Shown here: positions 56,111 through 64,000 of the stretch, piece by piece | Numbering within the stretch: position 1 is the stretch's first letter | How the letters are laid out: each line of letters begins with the position of its first letter | DNA from: Anagrus nilaparvatae | Taxonomy: Eukaryota; Arthropoda; Insecta; Hymenoptera; Mymaridae | Assembly: GCA_022575985.1 (NCBI GenBank) | Contig: JAKSXM010000014.1 | Coordinates: forward strand, 14,818,001 to 14,882,000 | DNA length: 64,000 bases | Direction: 5' to 3' | The notes under the pieces: generated by a model | Told to the model about the DNA's origin: nothing | Database searches by the model: none | The model's input: only the letters and a program-made list of their open reading frames with translations | Position numbers and translations under genes: made by a program

Positions 56111-59100
56111 TATTGATACCAGTAATATAAATATAAATATAATTATTTTGAGGTAAATTTAAAATGCCCATAATTAATTTTTTTAAAAAATATGCTTGTT
56201 TTTTGTAATGACCAATTCTGGGCAAAGGTTTTAGAAAGTATTTGTTCAAATTCTTTGTTTTAAATTAATAGGTAAAATTTAGGTGAAATTTCGAAAATGT
56301 TTTGGACATGAAAAACGAATTCTTGTTTGAAGAATCATAAAATGTTGATTTCATATATTTTAAACTTTAATTACCTCGAAAACAATTTCGATTTTTTTGG
56401 GCTTCTAAAAATTTTTTTTTAAAGTTGAAAAAAAATGTTAGTTCAATAAATAAAGCATTTAGTAAATATTAATATTTCAATTAAAGAAAAAAGCACGATA
56501 TTAAATAAATTATTAAAGTAAAAGGTCGTTAAAAAACAAGGAAACGATTACATTATACCTTTAACGTACAGATGCTTTGGATAAAAAAAAAAGAAGTAAG
56601 GAAATTTGATAATAAAAGGTGAATAATTCTATATTAAAACGTAATTTGGTTAATTCACGCAACTATGATAAAGTAAAAATGAATATGAATAATTTTTTTT
56701 ATAAATATTTGCTCGTGTTAATAAAAATTTAAATAGAAAAAAAGAAATAAAACAATATAAATTATAATCCAATCCACATAATAGCATTGTGTGTATAAAC
56801 GAATAATAAAAAAAGTAATAGCATCTATAGACCGAAATTTCCGGACGGACATGGGGTTGTTGTGGCGCCAAGTTATTCTACCCTTCTTATTCCTTGAATA
56901 CACATAATTACTTACTGCCAACTCATAAATATAGGAAAAAAAGTAAAAGTTCTCCCTACAAAATTTTTTTCTCTTTTATATCATCGAAAAAGTAAGAAAT
57001 CCTGGTGTAAGTGAATCATAGAATGCACGCTAGCTAGGCATAAAAAATAATATAGCCTGTCACGGCAAATAAGCTTTGTGCTTTATTTTTTTGAGTCGCA
57101 CTGAGTCATCCATGCTTGTACATAGTTAAGTAAAAATTGCTTGTCTTAAGAAAAAGACTTAAACTCTTGCTTAGTTTTATAGTGAAAAAAATAAGAAGAA
57201 CATTCATTATATGCGAGTAGCTCATAAAGCGCACACGTACTAAAAATGAAAAGAAGAAAAAAAGAAGATTAAGAAAAATGTCAGAGTTTTAGATAGCGAA
57301 AATATATCCAATCTGAAGTTGTCCTTGGACGCGAAGAGTAAGAAAAAAAAGCTCCGTAGGGGAAAAAATGTTCGTTATCCACGTATAATATAAAGAATTA
57401 TACTATCATTTACGACCTTAAAATTTAAGACTTTATATATATTATGAGAAACGTGAGTTTTTAACTTAGCTTTACGCTCTTTTTTCCGCTCTTAACGTAC
57501 GATACAGAACTTAACGATAATAAACTCTAATAAACGAAACGCATAATATTCTATTTCGAATGAATTATTAACGGTTTCCGGAAGTTTGATGCTTATGACT
57601 CACTAAAGAAAGGGGACTTTTTTTAATGCTTTTTTCTCAAATTTATACAAAATGCAAAATTAAATTGATTATTATTACGTTTTATCTCAACTATTGCACC
57701 TCATAAAATTCATTATATTTTTTATTATCATTAGATCATTAAATTTTGTTTTTTTTACATTTTACATAGAAATTAAACAAATGCGATGAAGATCAATCTT
57801 ATTTCATTTTATGCATGGTTCACATGTCTAAGTTCTGGTGTTTACAGCTGTAAATCTAAATATTTCATTGAAGATGAAAAAGCTGTACTATTTTTTTTCA
57901 AGTATAGTAAGTATTAGTGTTTGACTGACAGGTCATTAATATTTTTTTTTTTTAATGTAAACCTTGTATATTTTAATTTGAGTTTTATTAATATATAGAA
58001 TTTTTATTCTACACTTTTAATATAATTAATTATATTTAATGTAACAGTTACAAATTATAACCTTTGATAAATATCAAACATATAAAAACATTTATGTATA
58101 TTATGAAATGGATTTTTTAATATGCAATTTAGACAAAACTAAACAGCTACTATTGGATGAATGTTTCATAATAAACTAACTACCAAGTATTATTTGTTAA
58201 ATAAAAGGTGACGAATTATAGCATATTTTCTTGATTTTCCTTCATTGTTGTTATAATTGATTATTTATATAATATATGCCTACGTCCAGGAAGAACGACC
58301 AGCCCTCGGACAAGCAAAAAAATAAAATTTTTACCTGGGATTTGTGAAAATACTCTTATTTTACACTTCCTGATGCATAATTTTGAGATAAAGCTGCTCC
58401 AAAGTTGGATTTTTTCAATTTTTTGATTTCAGCTGCCCAATTCAACCTGAAATAACTCAAAACCATGAAACTTTTAACATGTACATATGATTGGGAAAAA
58501 ATTTTCTTTTTACCTGACCTACGCGAAAAAAAATTTTTTTTTATTTTGGGCCACTTCCGGTTCAATTTTTAATGGCTTGAATTTTTAAAATTGACCGGAA
58601 GTCAAGTTCGCCATAATTATTTTTGCTCAAATTTTCCCAGAATGTTGGTTGTTTGGTAATAATACCAAAAATTATTTTTTTATTTTTATATCTTTTAAAT
58701 CGGAAAATGATTAAATTTAAATTTTAACGATTTTTGGTGTTTTAGGTCCAAAATATGAGTTTTTAGAGTCCCAGGAGCTACTATTTGTAGACGAAGAATT
58801 CTTTTGTTTAATTTCTTTATCTATAATCTAAAAAACTAGCTAAAGCCTTTAGCAACACCAAAAAAACGTGTCTTTAAAATTCGAGTAGCTGAGGAAAAAT
58901 CTTTTTGGTATCCATCGCCGATTTCATGTTCACCTTTTTTTTTGCATTCTGAAGGATTCAAACTACCAGAAAATAATGGTGGTAGGCGCGGCCCCGTTAA
59001 AAATTTTTTTTTTAATTTTTGGTGCTATTAAGACGTGTTTTCTGTTAAAAATGCTTTTTAGTAGAGTGCTCAAAATAAAAAAGCCATATATCATGTTGAG

Positions 59101-59127
59101 TTTAATAAATCATTAGCTATTTATTTA

Positions 59128-59159
59128 TAATAATAAAAATAATAATTTTAATAATGATA

Positions 59160-59190
<31 letters not shown>

Positions 59191-59192
59191 TA
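59128..59192. repeat. (AAT)n/(GATAAT)n microsatellite
   Basis: Simple repeat that ends exactly where the R1-like coding sequence starts, so it probably marks the insertion or recombination junction. Confidence 0.9.
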
Positions 59193-60302
59193 AGGCAGTG
59201 GAAGGTGGCACGTCTCGTGCTCTTGAACAAGGGTAAAGGTGAAGCCCCGGACTCTCCATCATCTTACAGACCCTTGTACATGTTAAATACCATCGGAAAG
59301 GTGATGGACAGCATGCTTCGGGCAAGGTTGAGAATAGCCATCGAGGAGGGCGGTGGCTTTTCCGAGGAGCAGTATGGATTTCGTGAGGGGCATTCCACGA
59401 TAGACGCCATCCGGTGTGTCGTGGATACCGTAGAGGCTGAGAGGGAAAAGCGGCCTGCAATTCGCAAAGACGTCCTTCTTGTAACGCTGGACGTCGAAAA
59501 CGCTTTCAATTCGGCCAGGTGGGATGACATGATCCGGTCTCTCGAGTACGATTGCCGGATACCCAGGTATCTGGGTAACGTACTAAAGGACTACCTACGG
59601 GACCGGAGACTGCTCTACGACACGCTCGATGGCAGGTGACAGAGGGTTCTGAATGCGGGCATTGCCCAAGGTTCGGTTCTCGGACCGGACCTGTGGAATG
59701 CCTTTTACGATGGCCTGTTGCGCGTTCACTTCCCGGAAGGAGCTTCTCTGATCGGGTACGCGGACGACGTGGCTCTGACCATCACCGGCAGGGACATGCA
59801 GGTAACCCAGGAGAGGTTGAATCTAGTCATGAGACAGATCAACCTCTGGATGGGCGAGCACGGGCTCCAGCTCGCGATTCCAAAAACAGAGATCGTACTG
59901 CTGACCCGTCGAACAACGATTTCCACGGACATCGATGTAAATGTCGATGATGGTGAAAACCCTCACACGATCCAAGCCAAGACATCAGTTAAGTACCTGG
60001 GAATTCTGCTTGATAACAAGCTGAACTTCTGGGAACAATTTCAGAGATCGAGTGAGAAAGCCGCGTCGGTCGCATCCTCCTTGTCAAGGTTCATGGTCAA
60101 CATAGGAGAGCCCAAACCAAGGAAGCAAAGATTGTTGATGTCCGTGGTCAACTCTGTCCTGCTTTACGGATCGAAGATCTGGGCGAATATCACCAAAACT
60201 GCCAAATACAGACACAAAATATCGTCTGTGCAGCGGCAAGCGGCCCTGAGGATCGCCTGAGCGTACCATACGGTATCCCTAGAGGCGATCCTAGACCTGT
60301 GA
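59193..60302 (+). pseudogene. R1-type non-LTR reverse transcriptase fragment
   Basis: One continuous frame with RT landmarks in order: RQWKVARLVLLNKGKG, SYRPLYMLNTIGKVMDSML, EQYGFREGHSTIDAI, VTLDVENAFNSARW, GIAQGSVLGPDLWNAFYDG, LIGYADDVAL, WMGEHGLQLAIPKTEIV, VKYLGILLD, SVLLYGSKIWA. This wording is characteristic of the R1 group of insect LINEs. In-frame TGA codons at 59637-59639 and 60258-60260 break it, and recognisable similarity (AYHTVS) ends near 60290. Both ends are missing. It is clearly richer in G+C than everything around it. A 5'- and 3'-truncated dead copy. Confidence 0.9.
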
Positions 60303-60414
60303 CGAGAGCGAGGTGAGGCGAGAATCACAAATTTTACCGAGAACGAGAACGAGAAAGTTTTAATCTCGCCTTGCCTCGTTCTCGGCCGAGAATTCCTCGT
60401 TTCTAAGCGAGGTA
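60303..60414. repeat. CGAG-rich inverted repeat
   Basis: CGAGGTGAGGCGAGA (60307-60322 region) is nearly complementary to TCTCGCCTTGCCTCG (60362-60378), with GAGAACGAGAACGAG and CTCGTTCTCGGCCGAG between and after. Non-coding, GC-rich relative to its flanks. Confidence 0.65.
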
Positions 60415-60610
60415 CACACGGTAGAGCTGCTTTGGTTGAATATTCAACCAATTGGTTGAATTTTGCAGTTTTTGGTTGAATTTTCAACCAATCGGTTGAA
60501 TATTAAACCAAACACTGCGATTTTCAACCAAAAACTGCGATATTCAACCAAAAACTGCGAAATTCAACCAATTGGTTGAATTTTCAACCAAAACTGGTTT
60601 AATTTTCAAC
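60415..60610 (+). repeat. Array of GGTTGAATATTCAACC palindromes
   Basis: Begins CACACGGTAGAGCTGCTTTG, close to the terminus of the 38848-40030 element, followed by at least six palindromes or half sites built on TTGGTTGAA/TTCAACCAA spaced by AAACTGCG-type words. No matching inverted end is found to the right, so only one element end is present. Confidence 0.75.
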
Positions 60611-61080
60611 CAAAAGCTAAAATACAAAATAAAAACGATGTTTTTACAGTACAGGGTAAGAAATGATCAGGGCATCCATTAAAAGTGAATGAATTTTATT
60701 ATATTATTGTAATTAGTAATTTTTTATGTACTACTTCTTTTGGCTTTGAAACTGAGGAATGACTAATTAAAAAGGTTATCATACGATATAATAACAAAAT
60801 GGCGGCTACCTAGAGAAAGTTAAAATGAAATAAAAAGCCTTTAATTTTCGAGCAAAAGTAGCTGTAAAATTTTTTTAAAAAAATAAAAATACTAAAACTC
60901 GACGACATCCCGAAATTAGTGCATTCATTAAGTTGCTTAGTAAGTTTAAAGTAAATTGGTGCAGATTTTATCGCGCAATCGTGTGCATTACTTTTCAAAA
61001 ACGTTGTTTCGAGTAAAATGGCTTTAAAGTTTTCGATGAATTTTTTCGGTACTTTTAGTTATTAAATTATTTATTTTAAT

Positions 61081-61437
61081 GCAAGAGATCTGATCAACAC
61101 AAAATTATTCGACACATCAATGATTCTACACAAAAAAGTTTTTCGGAATCGTTCTATACCAAAAATCGTTGTGCTAAAAATAACACAAATTTTTTTTAGT
61201 CAAAATATTCCATAGATACAACATTTTAAGTGTATCCATGAAGTATTCAACACTTATTTCTTTCGTATGCTGGCATAAATAAATATCACTTAAAACAGCG
61301 TATTCAATATTTCGATTAGAAAAAATTTGTGTTGATCTTTTCGGTACAAGGATTTTCGGTGTAGAACGATTCCGCAAAACTTTCTTGTGTAGAATTATTG
61401 ATTTGTCGAATAATTTTGTGATTATCAGATCCCTTGC
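61081..61437. repeat. 357-bp foldback repeat
   Basis: Ends GCAAGAGATCTGAT and the complement of GCAAGGGATCTGAT. The arms share ACAAAATTATTCGACA and CGGAATCGTTCTA with their complements. The 67-codon frame on minus (61174-61377) is arm sequence. Non-coding. Confidence 0.8.
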
Positions 61438-61466
61438 CTATTTTAACATGGAACATCTTCGTTAGA

Positions 61467-61710
61467 TAGGGTATTTGAAAAAGTTTGGCTAGGCAGGGGG
61501 TGGGGTGTGAAATGGACTTAGAATATTTTTGATTTAGGGACTTAGAATAATTTGAAGTGGACTTACGATAATTTATATTTCAGGATTTATTGTAATTTCG
61601 GTTTTTGGATTTATTACTGTTATGAGTGACATGAACATGTTCCTCGATGTTCCATGCTCGTTGGTTGTGTAGTTACACAAACCGGTTATAAATTTTTTTA
61701 TTCGTTAGAG
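61467..61710 (+). repeat. Dispersed minisatellite repeat, copy 2
   Basis: GTATTTGAAAAAGTTTGG, a G run with GTGAAATGGACTTAGAATA, several ~23-bp units (GACTTAGAATAATTTGA) and the end TTGGTTGTGTAGTTACACAA, ACCGGTTATAAATTTTTT. Same order as 6250-6610. Confidence 0.6.
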
Positions 61711-62095
61711 AAATTTATAACAGAAAACTTTAGATCAAAAAAATTAAAATCGGTCACGTAGTTTTAGAGAAATCTTAATTAGAAGGTGTAAAAACATAGT
61801 TTTCTAAAATAAGAATACAAATTTTTTTTTGTATATTTAAGTATAGACTTATAAGTTATCAGTTATTTTTTAGCCATAAAGTTATCTTTTTGGTTTTCAT
61901 ACTGAACCTGTAGCTGATTTTACCCCTGCTGCTTGTTTGATTTGCCATTTTTTACCATTTTGGCACGGCTAAATTTGGCGTCATAAATAATCGCGAATAT
62001 TAACAAAATTTGCTTATAATTTCTATCAATGACCAGTTCCGACATTATTTATAACTATATTTAACAAGAAGGATTTGAAAATAAATTTTTTTTAG

Positions 62096-62485
62096 ATAGT
62101 TGAATAAATGAGAAATCGACTTTTCCAGAGCAAAGATGTTTATTATAAATATTTTTCCCAACGTTTCGAGTCTTTATAAGACTCCTTTTCAAGGGATTCT
62201 GTACACATATTATAATTAAATTAATATTACATTATTTAAATATTTTTGAAATTATTAATACATATTTTTTAAATGAATAAAAAGTAGAAAAAGTTTACCT
62301 ATTAAGTAATTTTTTAAGAAAATTACTGAGTTATATTTGGTGACTGTTTAACAAAAAATTTTTTAATTTTTGTTAACAGTATATAATTTTGATGTTCTAC
62401 TTCAAACACCATGAATACAACTGAATTAATTTTGACATTTGGTATATTACTAACGAATTTTAAGTCTATAAAAAGTCTATATTTA
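62096..62485 (-). repeat. PLE terminal repeat, sense copy, with hammerhead-like motif
   Basis: About 390 bp. On the minus strand it contains GGAGTC, loop TTATAAA, GACTC, then GAAACGTTGGG (plus 62157-62198), i.e. hammerhead stem II, GAAA and a minimal ACGU stem III as known from PLE ribozymes. The upstream core reads TTGAAAAG where CUGAUGA is required, so the ribozyme is degenerate here. Confidence 0.8.
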
Positions 62486-62874
62486 TAAAATATATACGAT
62501 TTAAACACAAAAAAAAAAAAAAATTTTTTTCCCTTATATATGCTTTATATTACAAGTTAAGAGTTAATAAATATATAAAGTCAAGTGCTAAGAAATTCTA
62601 TAATATAAACAAAATAGAAATTTTTTCCGTTACAGTAGTAGTAGGTATAATTTTTATATTAGTTTTTATTTTATTTTATTACACTTTTGGTATTACTCAT
62701 ATTGATTTATTTTTTTATTTTTTTATTTTTTTAATTTAAAAATATTTTTTTAAAAACATTGTGTATTACAAGAAAGAAGAAATGAAATTTTTGAAAAACT
62801 GTATAACATTGTGCATTACCACACAAGGAAATTTACTTTTAAATCCCTGTAAAAACAGATGTTAAATTTATTTA

Positions 62875-63490
62875 CTAAATTGATTTAAGAATCACGTTGT
62901 AACCTTTAGGTAGCTTGTTACAGTCGCTATTGCTATTTATAGCATTAGGACCCTGTTTTCTAATGTATACTCTTTCAGCAAAGGCTCGCTTATAAAAGTT
63001 TGATTCAGTATGTAATATTTCTACGTTTTCCCAATCAAAGTCATGCGTTCTGTTATTTTCAAGGATGTGTTTAGTTATTACTTCATGTTTATCAGGTTTC
63101 AATTTAATATTGTCGCGATGTTCTCTCGTTCTAGTTATCAAAAGTCGTTTAGTTTGGCCGACGTAGTTCTTGGGACAATTATTACAATTTATTCTATAAA
63201 TTACTTCTTTGTTGTTGTCCCTCTTTAGTTTATCTTTACCCGATTTTAACATTTTATTCATTTTGAAGGGGCATCTAAATACAGTATTTAAATTGCATTT
63301 GCGCTTGAGAACATTTTTGATTTTTTCAGAAATTCTGGGTAATAAAGGTAAAACTATAGTATTTCTGTAATCGTTTTGGTTTGTACTATCATTACTTGAA
63401 GTATCACAGTTTATAGAATTTAATTTATCATAATGTTTGTTAACGTGTCTGTTAATAAATTCTATAGGGTAATTGTTTAAAATTAGGTCA
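62875..63490 (-). pseudogene. PLE RT C-terminus and GIY-YIG endonuclease
   Basis: Penelope-like elements encode an RT fused to a GIY-YIG endonuclease that cuts the target DNA. Only the end of the RT remains (NYPIEFINRHVNKHYDKL near the start). The linker is followed by FRCPFKMNKML and by the nuclease: INCNNCPKNYVGQTKRLL, with Y-I replaced by the YVGQTKR box common in this group, TRTREHRDNI (catalytic Arg region), HDFDWENVEILH, FYKRAFAERVYIRKQ (Glu region). The frame is open to the stop at 62875. The ATG at 63567 lies in the inverted arm, so the first ~25 residues of that frame are antisense terminal repeat, not PLE protein. Confidence 0.88.
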
Positions 63491-63492
63491 TT

Positions 63493-63883
63493 TAAATATA
63501 GACTTTTTATAGACTTAAAATTCGTTAGTAATATACCAAATGTCAAAATTAATTCAGTTGTATTCATGGTGTTTGAAGTAGAACATCAAAATTATATACT
63601 GTTAACAAAAATTAAAAAATTTTTTGTTAAACAGTCACCAAATATAACTCAGTAATTTTCTTAAAAAATTACTTAATAGGTAAACTTTTTCTACTTTTTA
63701 TTCATTTAAAAAATATGTATTAATAATTTCAAAAATATTTAAATAATGTAATATTAATTTAATTATAATATGTGTACAGAATCCCTTGAAAAGGAGTCTT
63801 ATAAAGACTCGAAACGTTGGGAAAAATATTTATAATAAACATCTTTGCTCTGGAAAAGTCGATTTCTCATTTATTCAACTATT
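63493..63883 (+). repeat. PLE terminal repeat, inverted copy
   Basis: Reverse complement of 62096-62485. The hammerhead-like motif here lies on the plus strand (63781-63821). The terminal repeat supplies a fortuitous ATG and 25 codons to the adjacent PLE frame. Confidence 0.9.
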
Positions 63884-63912
63884 AAATCCATACCAGACGT
63901 AAAAGAATCAAC

Positions 63913-64000
63913 AATTTTTTTTAGATACTCTTGAGACATATATAAAGTAATTAATAAAAAAAAAGAATTTGATTATTAAAAAAAAAATTAGGTAAAACGA
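63913..64000. other. Right flank
   Basis: Right copy of the 15-bp PLE target duplication followed by AT-rich sequence; nothing else recognised. Confidence 0.6.

Larger units (their letters stand above)
54696..59127. other. AT-rich DNA, no recognised gene
   Basis: No protein family is recognisable in any frame. It contains the GC-richer tandem repeat at 55120-55460 and a (TTA)n run at 56075-56110. The stretch 57000-57600 is of higher complexity and free of the repeats described here, so it may be unique host sequence (intron or intergenic). Confidence 0.5.
60611..62083. other. AT-rich DNA with two repeats, no gene
   Basis: No recognised gene. Holds the foldback at 61081-61437 and a minisatellite repeat copy at 61467-61710. 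Confidence 0.55.
62099..63912 (-). mobile_element. Penelope-like element, 5'-truncated with inverted arm
   Basis: A 15-bp direct repeat AATTTTTTTTAGATA flanks it (62084-62098, 63913-63927). On the minus strand it has an inverted copy of the 3' end (63883-63493), the C-terminal RT plus GIY-YIG frame (to 62875), a 3' UTR, and the sense 3' end (62485-62096). The two ~390-bp arms are near identical. The inverted arm carries about 30 extra bp outside (63884-63912), also common in Penelope insertions. A copy truncated before most of the RT is not autonomous. Confidence 0.88.

Noticed and set aside
59125..59932. Minus-strand frames of 111, 88 and 68 codons opposite the R1-like RT.
   Set aside because: Shadow frames of a GC-richer coding sequence on the plus strand; no motifs of their own.
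62875..63567. 230-codon PLE frame as a complete protein starting at its ATG.
   Set aside because: The first 25 codons lie in the inverted terminal repeat; the real PLE sequence starts at the arm border and lacks most of the RT.
63781..63821. Intact PLE hammerhead on the plus strand.
   Set aside because: Stem II and GAAAC are present but the CUGAUGA box is replaced by TTGAAAAG. Kept only as a degenerate motif.

Overview
This is a very AT-rich stretch of animal, probably arthropod/insect, nuclear DNA. It has no intact host gene that I can recognise, no tRNA or rRNA gene and no CRISPR array. Almost everything that can be identified is mobile DNA: five non-LTR retrotransposon loci, one Penelope-like element (PLE) with a GIY-YIG endonuclease, and many inverted-repeat (foldback/MITE) elements, often nested. 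The content (Jockey/CR1-type and R1-type LINEs, PLE, hAT- and TTAA-type MITEs) fits an insect. A parasitoid wasp or another AT-rich insect is only a guess.

Layout. 1-9.7 kb: AT-rich DNA with a 2.0-kb foldback element (3907-5931). 9.76-11.3 kb: a palindromic array of ~140-bp units (family P) carrying a hAT-like MITE. 11.6-18.3 kb: AT-rich DNA with small hairpin repeats. 18.28-28.69 kb: a nest of four insertion layers. A minisatellite-bearing repeat (family S) is split by a LINE (LINE A). LINE A is split in its 3' UTR by a 5.7-kb unit flanked by a 13-bp target-site duplication. That unit contains further hairpin elements. 29.1-30.9 kb: decayed LINE B on the minus strand. 34.1-35.6 kb: LINE C fragment, same family as A. 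37.5-40.0 kb: a TTAA-flanked MITE and a TIR element full of palindromes. 43.6-51.1 kb: a 7.5-kb unit bounded by ~160-bp terminal inverted repeats and TTAA, containing LINE D, which has an intact 968-codon ORF2. 52.1-54.7 kb: two S elements head to head. 59.2-60.3 kb: GC-richer R1-type RT fragment. 62.1-63.9 kb: 5'-truncated PLE with 390-bp inverted arms and a 15-bp target-site duplication.

Most interesting. Two sequences on the minus strand (20095-20158 and 22470-22543) satisfy every element of a type III hammerhead self-cleaving ribozyme: CUGAnGA, GAA, a GUC cleavage triplet, and stems I, II and III. Both also have a perfect 10-bp complementarity between loop I and loop II, with completely different sequence in the two copies, as expected of a conserved kissing-loop structure. 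One lies in a ~280-bp insertion inside the LINE A ORF2. The other abuts the 240-bp direct repeat of the 5.7-kb insertion, whose plan (direct repeats plus an inverted partial copy at one end) matches the Penelope-type plan seen at the PLE copy at 62-64 kb. I read this as a possible non-autonomous, hammerhead-bearing retroelement family. That reading is inference; the ribozyme motifs are directly visible.
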